A stretch of DNA of 64,000 bases, from the NCBI GenBank assembly GCA_945903445.1, contig CAMDNZ010000009.1:18322-82321 (forward strand), given 5' to 3'. Origin of the DNA: Bordetella parapertussis (GTDB lineage: Bacteria; Pseudomonadota; Gammaproteobacteria; Burkholderiales; Burkholderiaceae_B). The notes under the pieces are model-generated. The model was not told the DNA's origin and ran no database searches. It worked only from the letters and a program-made list of their open reading frames with translations. Position 1 is the stretch's first letter. Each line of letters begins with the position of its first letter. This document shows, in pieces, positions 1 through 8,705 of this stretch. Position numbers and translations under genes: made by a program.

Positions 1-1
1 G

Positions 2-85
2 GACGATTCGCCATCTACGGCAACACCCGCTACCCGCCCACGTCGCGCCCGCAAGACTGCTAAACCGGTTAAAGCGGACGATTGA
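2..85 (+). CDS. C-terminal tail of a truncated gene (partial)
   Basis: An open frame runs in from the left edge and ends at a TGA at 83-85. The 27 visible residues are rich in Pro, Ala, Thr and Lys/Arg and end in KPVKADD. Such tails are common at the ends of betaproteobacterial nucleic-acid-binding proteins, but the tail alone does not identify the protein. The alternative frame starting at base 1 stops at 61-63 and has no such compositional bias. Coding status is inferred only from composition and position at the edge. Confidence 0.35.
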   Translation, partial: DDSPSTATPATRPRRARKTAKPVKADD

Positions 86-97
86 TCGAGCGAGCGA

Positions 98-150
98 AAC
101 GCCGCTAGCTGTACCTACAGTCTCGACTGTCTGTAACGAGTTAGCGGCGT
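98..150. repeat. Inverted repeat in the first intergenic region
   Basis: AACGCCGCTA (98-107) is matched by TAGCGGCGT (142-150), a 9-bp perfect inverted repeat with a 34-nt loop. The loop holds a smaller dyad (CAG-TCTCGA-CTG). It lies between the truncated first gene and the TPR gene. No T-run follows, so it is a poor intrinsic terminator; it may be an mRNA structure or a protein site. Confidence 0.35.
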
Positions 151-225
151 CCACGCTTGCACCGATCTACTGTGCAAGGATCGAAGGCTCTCACGCGTAC
201 TCTCGGCGTGTACTCAGGAGCCATC

Positions 226-912
226 ATGACACACCGCTTTTTTTCCGCTTGTCGAATTGGGCTTGCCGCCATCGGGCTTGCCTTCGTATGTAGTAACGCT
301 CACGCCCAAGCCGACGATTTAACGACCCGATTGAGCGCAGAGCAGCAAAAATGGGATCGTATCCAGTACGAAGCGCCAGCAGCCGATCGCGAAGCAGCGT
401 TAAAGGCCCTTGCCGTCACCGCGGCCGAGCTCGTTCAAACGCATCCCGGACGCGCCGAGGCGCATACCTGGCTAGGTATTGCCCTGGCCTCTGAGGGGCG
501 CGCCAATGGTGGCTTGGGCGTGCTCACGGTGGTTCGCCAAGCGCGCGACGCTTTCGAAAAAGCCCGCGGGATCGATCCCAAGGTAATGGGGGGTGCCGTC
601 TACTACGGATTGGGTGGTCTGTATGCCAACGTGCCGCGCTGGCCCATCGGTTTTGGCGACAAGGAACGTGCCAAAACCCTGTTCAAAGAAGCCATCGCCG
701 TATCGCCCGATGGCCTGGACAGCAACTACTACTATGCCGACTTCCTGATCGCACAAAAGCGTCCAAAGGAGGCTCGGCCCTATCTCGAACGCGCACTGCA
801 AGCCCCCCTGCGTGCTGGGCGCGAGCTGGCCGACAACGGCCGCCGCGCCAAGGTCAGACAAATGCTACGGGAAGTGCCCCCTAACGTAGCGGTCAAACCT
901 GCACCGCGTTGA
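226..912 (+). CDS. Exported tetratricopeptide-repeat protein
   Basis: 228 residues from the ATG at 226, which has an AGGAG 5 nt upstream; the frame stays open further upstream, but without a ribosome site. Residues 1-27 form a classic signal peptide (basic start, hydrophobic core, cleavage after AHA), so the product should be periplasmic or membrane-associated. The rest consists of TPR-like helix pairs (for example around HPGRAEAHTWLGIALA and AKTLFKEAIAVSPDGLDS). TPRs mediate protein-protein contacts; the partner cannot be read from the sequence. The gene converges on glgP and the two 3' ends overlap by about 20 bases. Confidence 0.8.
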   Translation: MTHRFFSACRIGLAAIGLAFVCSNAHAQADDLTTRLSAEQQKWDRIQYEAPAADREAALKALAVTAAELVQTHPGRAEAHTWLGIALASEGRANGGLGVLTVVRQARDAFEKARGIDPKVMGGAVYYGLGGLYANVPRWPIGFGDKERAKTLFKEAIAVSPDGLDSNYYYADFLIAQKRPKEARPYLERALQAPLRAGRELADNGRRAKVRQMLREVPPNVAVKPAPR

Positions 913-3385
913 CCTTCCAGATACCTTCCTGGTATTCGCGAATGGCACGATCCGACGAAAAATGCCCGGATCGTGCCGTGTTCAGAATCGACATTCGATT
1001 CCAGGCAGCGGCATTGGTATAACGTTCGTTGACCCTGCTCTGACAATCGACGTAGCTGGCGTAATCGGCCAGCAGCATATACGGATCGTGATCGAGCAGA
1101 TCGGCGACCAGGGGCGCGAACAAATCTCGATCGCCCTTCGAAAAATAGCCGTTGGCGATCAGATCGATGGCCGCGCGCAGTTCGCCATCGGCACGGTAGT
1201 ACTCGCTCGGCACGTAGCCACTCTCGCGTAACGCACGAACGTCGTCGGTGGTCATGCCGAACATGAAGAAGTTTTCTTCGCCCACCTGCTCGCGAATCTC
1301 GACGTTTGCACCATCGAGGGTGCCGATCGTCAACGCGCCATTCATGGCGAACTTCATATTGCCAGTACCCGAGGCCTCTTTGCCCGCCAGCGAAATCTGC
1401 TCGGATAACTCTGCGGCCGGATAAACCTGCTGGCCATGCGTCACGCTGAAGTTAGGAATGAACACCACTTTTAAAAGATCACGAACATCCCGATCTTTGT
1501 TGATCACCTCGCCGACCGAGTTGATGAGCTTGATGATCAGCTTGGCCCGGTGATAGCCGGGCGCCGCCTTGCCTGCGAAAATGAAGGTTCGCGGCACGAT
1601 ATCCAGGTCGCGGTGCGACTTGATGCGGTGATACAGCGCGATGATATGCAAGACCGCCAGATGCTGCCGCTTGTATTCATGAATACGTTTGACCAGGATG
1701 TCGAACATCGAATCCGGATCCACGCTGATGCCGGTACGACGCAGGATCAGGCCCGCCAGATCCACCTTGTTCGCACGCTTGATCGAGCGCCACGACTCGC
1801 GAAACGACGCGTCGTCGGCAAAGGGCTCGAGGGCATCGATACGCGCCCAATCGCGTGTCCAGCCATAGCCAATGCTGTCGTCGATCAATGTGGCCAGGCG
1901 CGGATTGCTCAATGCCACCCAGCGGCGCGGGGTCACGCCATTGGTCACGCTGGTGAATTTTTCCGGCCACAAGGCATGGAAATCTTCCAGCACGTCGCGC
2001 TTGAGCAATTCGGAATGCAATGCCGCCACGCCGTTGATCGCATAGCTGCCCACGCACGCCAGGTTAGCCATGCGGACATACCGTTCGCCCGTCTCGTCAA
2101 TCAACGACATTCTGGCGATACGCGACTCGTCGCCGAAGAAATGAATTCGCGCCTCGTGCAGGAAGCGAGCGTTAATCTCGTAGATGATTTCCAAATGGCG
2201 GGGCAGGATGCGTTTGAACAGCTCCAACGGCCAACGCTCCAGCGCCTCGGGTAGCAAGGTGTGATTGGTGTAGCCAAAACTGGCGCGGGTCACGGCCCAA
2301 GCCTCGTCCCAGGGCACGACATGCTCATCGACCAACAAGCGCATTAACTCGGCCACGCCGATCGCCGGATGCGTGTCGTTCAGCTGTACCGCGAACGACT
2401 CGTGGAACTTGGTGACCGGCAAGCCGCGCAAGCGTTGGATGCGCAGCATGTCCTGCAATGAGCACGATACGAAGAAGTACTGCTGCTCTAACCGCAGCTC
2501 CTTGCCTTGAACACTTTCGTCATTGGGATACAGCACTTTCGTCAGGTTCTCGGAAGTCACCTTCTTATTGACGGCGCCCAGATAATCGCCCTGGTTGAAC
2601 ACCGAGATGTCGAACGATTCGGTCGATTCGGCGCGCCATAGTCTTAGTGTATTGACGTTACCAACCTGATAACCCATAATCGGCGAATCGAAAGGTACGC
2701 CTTGCACGGTTTTCTCGTGCACCCAACGCACACGATGGCGGCCTCGGTCGTCGGTATAGGGTTCGGTATAGCCGCCGAGCTTGACCTCGACACCCCATTC
2801 CGCGTGATGGATTTCCCACGGGTTGCCGTAGCGCAACCACTTATCCGTATTCTCGACCTGCCAGCCGTCCATGATGGTCTGGAAGAAAATACCGTACTCG
2901 TAGCGAATGCCATAGCCCAATGCGGGAATTTCCATGGTGGCCAGCGAGTCGATGAAACACGCCGCCAGTCGCCCCAGACCGCCGTTACCCAGGCCGGGCT
3001 CTTCTTCGTGGCGCAGAATATCGTCCATATCGAGGCCCAGCTCCTGCATGGCGCAGCGAACCTCGTCAGTGATATCGAGGCTGAGCAAACTATTGCCTAG
3101 ATATGGCCCCATTAAAAATTCGGCCGACAGGTAAGCCACCGTGCGGGAACCCGCCTTTCGGTACGCCGAGGATGTCGCCGCCCAACGCGACAAAATGCGG
3201 TCTCGCACGGTATGCGACAAGGACTGGTAAAGATCGTTCTTAGACGCCACCTCCAGGTCTTTGCCCTGGGTATACAACAGGTGATCCAAAAAAGCTTTCT
3301 TGATCGCGTCGGGAGATAGCGACGAACGAATATCCTCGCAGGCGAGATCAGCGGGAGCAGCAGTAGAACGAGCAGAGTCAGTCAC
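893..3385 (-). CDS. glgP: Glycogen/maltodextrin phosphorylase
   Basis: About 830 residues, the usual length of the family. It phosphorolyses alpha-1,4-glucan to glucose 1-phosphate with PLP as cofactor. The PLP region is clear near the C-terminus (EASGTGNMKFAMNGALTIGT, with the Schiff-base Lys in GNMKFAMNGA), as is the N-terminal GNGGLGRLAACF region. Start choice: AAGGA sits only 1 nt before a TTG at 3394 but 10 nt before the in-frame GTG at 3385, so GTG is favoured; a TTG start would add three residues. There is no other glycogen gene beside it, so it looks monocistronic. Its stop overlaps the end of the TPR gene. Confidence 0.95.
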   Translation of the reverse strand: MTDSARSTAAPADLACEDIRSSLSPDAIKKAFLDHLLYTQGKDLEVASKNDLYQSLSHTVRDRILSRWAATSSAYRKAGSRTVAYLSAEFLMGPYLGNSLLSLDITDEVRCAMQELGLDMDDILRHEEEPGLGNGGLGRLAACFIDSLATMEIPALGYGIRYEYGIFFQTIMDGWQVENTDKWLRYGNPWEIHHAEWGVEVKLGGYTEPYTDDRGRHRVRWVHEKTVQGVPFDSPIMGYQVGNVNTLRLWRAESTESFDISVFNQGDYLGAVNKKVTSENLTKVLYPNDESVQGKELRLEQQYFFVSCSLQDMLRIQRLRGLPVTKFHESFAVQLNDTHPAIGVAELMRLLVDEHVVPWDEAWAVTRASFGYTNHTLLPEALERWPLELFKRILPRHLEIIYEINARFLHEARIHFFGDESRIARMSLIDETGERYVRMANLACVGSYAINGVAALHSELLKRDVLEDFHALWPEKFTSVTNGVTPRRWVALSNPRLATLIDDSIGYGWTRDWARIDALEPFADDASFRESWRSIKRANKVDLAGLILRRTGISVDPDSMFDILVKRIHEYKRQHLAVLHIIALYHRIKSHRDLDIVPRTFIFAGKAAPGYHRAKLIIKLINSVGEVINKDRDVRDLLKVVFIPNFSVTHGQQVYPAAELSEQISLAGKEASGTGNMKFAMNGALTIGTLDGANVEIREQVGEENFFMFGMTTDDVRALRESGYVPSEYYRADGELRAAIDLIANGYFSKGDRDLFAPLVADLLDHDPYMLLADYASYVDCQSRVNERYTNAAAWNRMSILNTARSGHFSSDRAIREYQEGIWKVNAVQV

Positions 3386-3760
3386 GGTAGTCAAGTCCTT
3401 TTTGTGCGGTGCAATGATCGTCGTATGACCTCGGCTTCAAGTCAAGCAACGAGGTATTACGACGGGCTTAGCACATGGCGTACCGGGCATGATCGATCCT
3501 GCGGTCGCGACGTCAACGGAATCGATACTGATTTGCGAGCAATCGCTACCGTGCGAAAAGTACGCTGGGACTTTAGATCGACGGCTGACACTGCAGCTCC
3601 TTAGTATTCAAAACAAGACGCGTACCTGAATCTACGCTTCGCCGCAATGAATGCGAAGCTGGAGAAATTCGTGGATGCCGCTGCCGCCAAGTTCACGCTA
3701 CTTCTGTGGATGCTGGGCGTCCTGATCGCGGGCATGTCGGCCAGTCTGCTGCGTCTGTTC
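3386..3760. other. Intergenic region between glgP and queC
   Basis: About 375 bases, presumably with the glgP promoter. A plus-strand ORF beginning at 3647 encodes a hydrophobic stretch but has no ribosome site and runs into the end of queC antisense, so it is not called. I see no clear terminator, tRNA or repeat here. Confidence 0.4.
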
Positions 3761-4468
3761 TCACAGGTTTTTCTGCCAAGCCAGCCATCCCTTTTTTCGC
3801 AAATCGCACGCGGGGCAATCGCCACACCCATATCCCCAGTCGTGACGCTTTCCTCTGTCGCCCAAATAGCACGTGTGGCTATGCTCGATCACGATATCCA
3901 CCAAGGCGGCACCGCCTAGCTCGTTGGCAAGCGCCCAGGTCTGCGCTTTGTCGATCCACATCAACGGCGTATCGATCGTCACCCGCGCGCCCAGGCCCAG
4001 TGCCAGCGCCACCTGTTGCGCCTTGATCGTGTCGTCACGGCAATCGGGATAGCCGGAATAGTCGGTTTCACATACGCCCGTCACCAATACATCCAGCCCG
4101 CGCCGATAGCCCAGCGCAGCCGCCACCGTTAAAAACATTAAATTACGGCCCGGCACGAATGTATTTGGCAAGCCATTGGCCTGCATTTCGATATCCCGCG
4201 CCTCGGTCATGGCCGTTCCGCCCACTTGACCAATGACAGTCAGCGGCAGCAGATGATCTTCCCCCAATTTCGCGGCCCAGTCCGGATAAGCCTCGCGCAA
4301 GGCCGCCAGCACATTCAGCCGAGCATCGAGCTCGACGTGGTGGCGCTGGCCATAATCGAATGCCACGGTCTCGACCCGGTCATAACGCGCCAATGCCCAC
4401 GCCAGGCACGTGGTGGAATCTTGTCCACCCGAAAATAAAACCAGTGCGTGACGAGATCCGTGCGACAT
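3761..4468 (-). CDS. queC: 7-cyano-7-deazaguanine synthase QueC
   Basis: 235 residues. It converts 7-carboxy-7-deazaguanine to preQ0 with ATP and ammonia in queuosine biosynthesis. Visible are the N-terminal PP-loop (ALVLFSGGQDSTTC) and a C-terminal zinc site of four Cys (HTCYLG, then GCGDCPACDLRKKG). The ATG at 4468 fits the family N-terminus and has AAGG upstream; the longer open frame to 4963 is antisense to ppc and is discarded. It is divergent from ppc over 141 bases. No other queuosine genes are adjacent. Confidence 0.95.
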   Translation of the reverse strand: MSHGSRHALVLFSGGQDSTTCLAWALARYDRVETVAFDYGQRHHVELDARLNVLAALREAYPDWAAKLGEDHLLPLTVIGQVGGTAMTEARDIEMQANGLPNTFVPGRNLMFLTVAAALGYRRGLDVLVTGVCETDYSGYPDCRDDTIKAQQVALALGLGARVTIDTPLMWIDKAQTWALANELGGAALVDIVIEHSHTCYLGDRGKRHDWGYGCGDCPACDLRKKGWLAWQKNL

Positions 4469-4609
4469 AGCAGACAACCTTGAAAACAAAAGTGGGGATT
4501 CGGAAAATACGACGGCGATCGGCTCGGGTGAATGCCCCGTACTGCGCTTTGCCCGATGGCCTTGCGGTACAGTGGATTTTCGCCTGAAAACGATCCATTG
4601 GGAAAAGCC

Positions 4610-7474
4610 ATGACGACACGCGTGCCCCCCACCCCGCCATCCGACCCTTTGCGCGAAGACATCCGGCTGCTGGGCCGGGTGTTGGGCGACGTGATCGCTG
4701 CCTGCGAAGGCAAACGGGTATTCGAAACGGTCGAGCACCTCAGACGGCATGCGGTGCAGTCCCGCCGCACCGGCGACGCAGCCAGTGCGCAAAGCGTACG
4801 CAACCGCGTGCGCGGTTTGCGCGGAGAAGACCCGAATGCCGTCGCCCGAGCCTTCAGCTACTTCCTGCATCTGGCCAACATCGCCGAAGACCGCGATCAG
4901 AACCGACGCCAGCGGGCGCACGCTTTGGCCGACGACACGCCGTCTCGTGGCGGCATCCGACACGCTATTGCCATCCTAAAAGAGCAGGGTGTTTCGGCAG
5001 CACGCATTCGCAAGTGGCTGGAAAACGCGCATATCGTGCCCGTCCTGACGGCCCATCCCACGGAAGTACAGCGCAAAAGCACCTTGGATGTACACCGCCA
5101 CATCGCGACAGGTTTGGCACAACGCGATCAGCGTCTGACGCCTTACGAACGCGAAGGACTCGACCGCGTGCTCATTGGCCACATTGCCACCCTGTGGCAG
5201 ACCCGGATGTTGCGCTATACCCGGCTGACAGTAGCCGACGAGATCGAGAATGCGCTTTCTTACTATCGCAGCACGTTTCTGTCGGTGCTGCCGCAGTTGT
5301 ATGGCGATCTATCGCGCCAACTCGGACGAGATGGCAATCAGCCGTTCGCACCGCCACCCGAGCCGCTTGCGCCGTTTCTGAGCATGGGCAGCTGGATCGG
5401 CGGCGATCGGGACGGCAACCCCAATGTAGACGCCGCCACGCTCGACCGCGCCATGTTGCGCCAGTCGTCGGTGTTGCTGGATCATTATCTAAGCGAGGTC
5501 CATGCGCTGGGCGCAGAACTGTCGATCAGCACGTTGCTAATCGATGCCGAGCCCGCCCTGCAAGCGCTGGCCGAGGCAGGCGGCGATCATTCGGCCCATC
5601 GGCAGGACGAGCCCTATCGCCGAGCCCTGGTGGGCGTCTACGCCCGCCTGGCCGCGACGGCACGTCATCTGACGCAAACCGACCTGGCCCGGCGGCCCGC
5701 AGCACCCGCCGAGCCCTACCCCAACGCCGCCGCATTCGCCGCCGATCTCGCCACGTTGACGGCCTCCCTGGGCGACCATCAAGCCGCACCGATTGCGCGG
5801 CTACGCCTGACGGACCTTCAACAAGCCGTCGCGATATTCGGCTTTCATCTGGCGACACTGGACTTGCGTCAGAGCTCGGACGTCCATGAACAAACCTTGG
5901 CCGAATTGTTCCGACGCGCTGGCGTTGAACACCGCGGCCAAGCGCTGGATTATCTGGCGCTGGACGAAGACAGCCGCGTCGCGGTCCTGCGTGCCGAGCT
6001 CTCTCAAGGGCGACCCTTAGCCTCGCCCTGGCTGACCTACACGGACACCACCACGCGCGAGATGAACGTGCTGCGTGCCGCTTACGAGGCCCGCGCCCGG
6101 TTCGGCCCACGTGCCGTGACACAGGCCATCATTTCGCACACCGAAACGCTAAGCGACCTGCTCGAAGTCATGGTGCTGCAAAAAGAAGCTGGGTTGATCT
6201 CTCCGCCCGATGCGCGCCCTGGTGCCTTGGATGGGCTGGCCGTGGTTCCCCTGTTCGAGACGATTCCCGACTTGGAAAACGGACCGGGAATCATGGACGC
6301 ATGGCTGTCCCTGCCCGAGGTGCGAGAGCGCATCCAACGCGTTCAGGGCGGCACTCAGGAGGTCATGCTGGGCTATTCCGACAGCAACAAGGATGGCGGT
6401 TACCTGACGTCGAACTGGTCGCTCTACCAAGCCGAGCGCGCCCTAGTGCAGGTGTTTGCCCGCCACAAGGTCAAGCTGCGGCTGTTTCACGGCCGTGGCG
6501 GTTCGGTCGGACGCGGCGGCGGATCGAGCTTCGACGCCATCCTGGCACAACCGCCCGGCACCGTGGCCGGACAAATCCGGCTGACCGAGCAAGGCGAAGT
6601 CATCCAGAGCAAGTACAAGGACGCCGAGGTGGGTCGCTGGCACATGGAGTTGCTGGTGGCCGCTACCCTGGAAAGCAGCTTGACCCCTCAGGCGCTTGCC
6701 GCACAGGCCGAAGATGCGCGCTTCGAGGAATACGGCGAAGTCGTGGCGCATTTGTCGGCGGTGTCGCAACGCGCCTATCGCGGGCTGGTCTACGAGACGC
6801 CGGGCTTCGCCCAATACTTTTTTGCCGCCACGCCGGTCAACGAGATCGCGGGCTTGAACATCGGGTCGCGCCCCGCATCGCGCAAGGGCGGCCAGAGAAT
6901 CGAAGACTTGCGCGCCATCCCGTGGGGGTTCTCGTGGGCGCAATGTCGCTTGCTATTGACCGGGTGGTATGGCGTAGGCACGGCCATCGACGACTATCTC
7001 GAACACGGCATGCCCAAGGGACCCAAATCACGCACTGCCCGATTGAAGCAGCTGCGAACCATGGCAAAAGACTGGCCCCTGTTTCGCACGCTGCTATCGA
7101 ACATGGAAATGGTGCTGGCCAAGTCCGATCTGACCATCGCCCGAGGGTATGCCGAGCTGGTGCCGAATCGAAGCCTGCGCGAGCGTATTTTTGGCCTGAT
7201 CGAGACCGAGCACGCCCGAACGGTGACGGTACTGAAATTGCTGACGCAGCGTGAGCTGCTGGCAAACGAGCCCTTGCTGCTTGCCTCGTTGCAGCAGCGC
7301 TTTGCCTATATCGACCCGTTGAACTACCTGCAAATCGAGCTGTTGCGTCGCTGGCGAGCGGCATCTCAACGTACGAATCGCAGCGCAGACGGCAACGCCG
7401 AGGCGGTGCGTACACCGCGCGCTATCCACCTCACGATCAACGGGGTGGCAGCGGGCCTGCGTAATTCAGGATAA
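4610..7474 (+). CDS. ppc: Phosphoenolpyruvate carboxylase
   Basis: 954 residues; an anaplerotic cytosolic enzyme making oxaloacetate from PEP and bicarbonate. All signature segments are present: LTAHPTEVQRKS with catalytic His149, GGDRDGNPNV, GYSDSNKDGGYLTSNW, the mobile loop FHGRGGSVGRGGG, WGFSWAQCRLLLTGWYG, and the conserved tail ending LRNSG. The ATG at 4610 follows GGAAAAGCC and matches where homology should begin; upstream codons in the open frame look non-coding. The stop codon is overlapped by the Shine-Dalgarno of the next gene, suggesting coupled expression. Confidence 0.97.
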   Translation: MTTRVPPTPPSDPLREDIRLLGRVLGDVIAACEGKRVFETVEHLRRHAVQSRRTGDAASAQSVRNRVRGLRGEDPNAVARAFSYFLHLANIAEDRDQNRRQRAHALADDTPSRGGIRHAIAILKEQGVSAARIRKWLENAHIVPVLTAHPTEVQRKSTLDVHRHIATGLAQRDQRLTPYEREGLDRVLIGHIATLWQTRMLRYTRLTVADEIENALSYYRSTFLSVLPQLYGDLSRQLGRDGNQPFAPPPEPLAPFLSMGSWIGGDRDGNPNVDAATLDRAMLRQSSVLLDHYLSEVHALGAELSISTLLIDAEPALQALAEAGGDHSAHRQDEPYRRALVGVYARLAATARHLTQTDLARRPAAPAEPYPNAAAFAADLATLTASLGDHQAAPIARLRLTDLQQAVAIFGFHLATLDLRQSSDVHEQTLAELFRRAGVEHRGQALDYLALDEDSRVAVLRAELSQGRPLASPWLTYTDTTTREMNVLRAAYEARARFGPRAVTQAIISHTETLSDLLEVMVLQKEAGLISPPDARPGALDGLAVVPLFETIPDLENGPGIMDAWLSLPEVRERIQRVQGGTQEVMLGYSDSNKDGGYLTSNWSLYQAERALVQVFARHKVKLRLFHGRGGSVGRGGGSSFDAILAQPPGTVAGQIRLTEQGEVIQSKYKDAEVGRWHMELLVAATLESSLTPQALAAQAEDARFEEYGEVVAHLSAVSQRAYRGLVYETPGFAQYFFAATPVNEIAGLNIGSRPASRKGGQRIEDLRAIPWGFSWAQCRLLLTGWYGVGTAIDDYLEHGMPKGPKSRTARLKQLRTMAKDWPLFRTLLSNMEMVLAKSDLTIARGYAELVPNRSLRERIFGLIETEHARTVTVLKLLTQRELLANEPLLLASLQQRFAYIDPLNYLQIELLRRWRAASQRTNRSADGNAEAVRTPRAIHLTINGVAAGLRNSG

Positions 7475-7488
7475 GGAGGCTTGCCATT
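7475..7488 (+). promoter_or_regulatory. Strong Shine-Dalgarno preceding an ATT codon
   Basis: GGAGG (7475-7479), within TAAGGAGG that shares the ppc stop, lies exactly 6 nt before ATT at 7486-7488. No ATG, GTG or TTG in the right frame lies at a usable distance. This is the main evidence for an unconventional start of the downstream gene. Confidence 0.55.
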
Positions 7489-7893
7489 TTTTCAGCCAGT
7501 CCTGGCTTCTCGCCGAATACCAATACGGCTTCCCGGTGCGCCCGCCGATGGATCGCCTACGCCATGCTGACCGCTGCGGCATGTGCGCTGTGGTCTCCCC
7601 ACACCCATGCGCAACAAACGCTGGCACGGGGCGTGACGCTGACCGATATGCATGCATTCAAAGACAGCACGACAGGCGTCACGACCCTGCGCGCCGACGT
7701 GACAAATCGCAGTGGCGCGGAGATTCCAACGCTTAGCGTCCGGTTCGTGCTGCGCGACGAGGCCGGTCAGGACGTGGGCGAGACCACCGCCGTGCGCGAA
7801 CAATTGGCCCAGGGCGAAACCTGGCAAGCCAGCGCCCAAACCTCTGTTCCCTTCGTTACCTTCACCGCCATGAACGTTGACGCGACACCCTGA
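7486..7893 (+). CDS. Small exported FxLYD-like protein, apparent ATT start
   Basis: From ATG 7564 the product is 109 residues, but its signal peptide would then lack a positively charged N-region. The frame is open upstream to an ATT at 7486, six nt after a strong ribosome site. That start adds 26 residues, including CARRWIAYAM, and gives a complete signal peptide cleaved after HTHA. The mature part (about 90 residues) resembles an FxLYD-type beta-sandwich: conserved VTLTDM, a VTNRSGAEIPTLSVRFVL strand pair, and QLAQGETWQASA. Family assignment is tentative and the biological role unknown. It directly follows ppc and is probably cotranscribed. Confidence 0.6.
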   Translation: MFSASPGFSPNTNTASRCARRWIAYAMLTAAACALWSPHTHAQQTLARGVTLTDMHAFKDSTTGVTTLRADVTNRSGAEIPTLSVRFVLRDEAGQDVGETTAVREQLAQGETWQASAQTSVPFVTFTAMNVDATP

Positions 7894-8070
7894 CCCGTCT
7901 TTGTTTCTTCAGCACCGAGCGCCGCATGGAACTGCAATTCAGCGCTTGCGTGGCGGTCGAACGCATTCTTAAGTATTTTTAACGCGTGATGCACAAGCCA
8001 CTGGGGAATAATCAGAACCCTCGGCACCCATTTCCCACGGATTGCTTTCACTCTCATTACTGGCAAGCCC

Positions 8071-8664
8071 ATGACTACCGAAATTCTCGAACGCCCCTCT
8101 CTGTCGCAGCGTCTGAAACACGAGACCAACGATCAGCACGAGCGCATGCATCGGTTGATGGCGCATGGCGCGCCGTTCTCCAGCCGCAACGCGTATGCTC
8201 GCTTCGTCGCCGCGCAGTATTTGTTCCAACGCGATATCGAACATCTGTTTCACAACGACGCCGTGAAAAGCGCCGTACCCGATCTGGAAGCGCGCGGACG
8301 TGAAGACGGCTCCTTGGCCGATTTGCGCGACCTGGGTGTCGACGCCCCGCAAGATGACATCGCCAGCATCGGCGTCGCCATGCCGGAAGCACTAGGCTGG
8401 CTGTACGTCTCCGAAGGTTCTACCCTGGGTGCCGCGTTTTTGTTCAAGCAGGCCCAGGCCAATCTCGGTCTGTCTGCCGAGTTCGGTGCGCGTAACCTGG
8501 CGGCCTACCCCGAGGGACGCATGGTGGTGTGGCGGCGTTTCGTCGCGTCCTTGGATAGCGATGCCCTGACTCCCGACATGCACGACGCGGTCATCGCCGG
8601 CGCGAACGCCGCTTACGACCGCTTCGGCCACCTGCTCGAACGTCACTTCGAACTGGACGCATGA
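8071..8664 (+). CDS. Biliverdin-producing heme oxygenase
   Basis: 197 residues, typical of bacterial heme oxygenases of the HemO/PigA/BphO type. It opens heme to biliverdin, iron and CO in the cytosol. The proximal His lies in the N-terminal helix (HETNDQHERMHRLM), and the distal helix is recognisable in LGWLYVSEGSTLGAAFLF with its glycine-rich kink. No TonB-dependent heme receptor or bacteriophytochrome gene is adjacent, so use for iron release or for chromophore supply cannot be decided. The 170-base upstream region shows no convincing Fur box. Confidence 0.85.
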   Translation: MTTEILERPSLSQRLKHETNDQHERMHRLMAHGAPFSSRNAYARFVAAQYLFQRDIEHLFHNDAVKSAVPDLEARGREDGSLADLRDLGVDAPQDDIASIGVAMPEALGWLYVSEGSTLGAAFLFKQAQANLGLSAEFGARNLAAYPEGRMVVWRRFVASLDSDALTPDMHDAVIAGANAAYDRFGHLLERHFELDA

Positions 8665-8705
8665 CTTCCAGCACTCGCTCCGCTGCGGCACATGGCGCGC
8701 TGACG

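Noticed and set aside
3647..3919. Plus-strand ORF with a hydrophobic N-terminal segment
   Set aside because: No ribosome site, and more than half of it is antisense to the end of queC; the hydrophobic stretch is likely chance.
4469..4963. N-terminal extension of queC in an open frame
   Set aside because: Family homology starts at the ATG at 4468; the extension is antisense to ppc and has no coding character.
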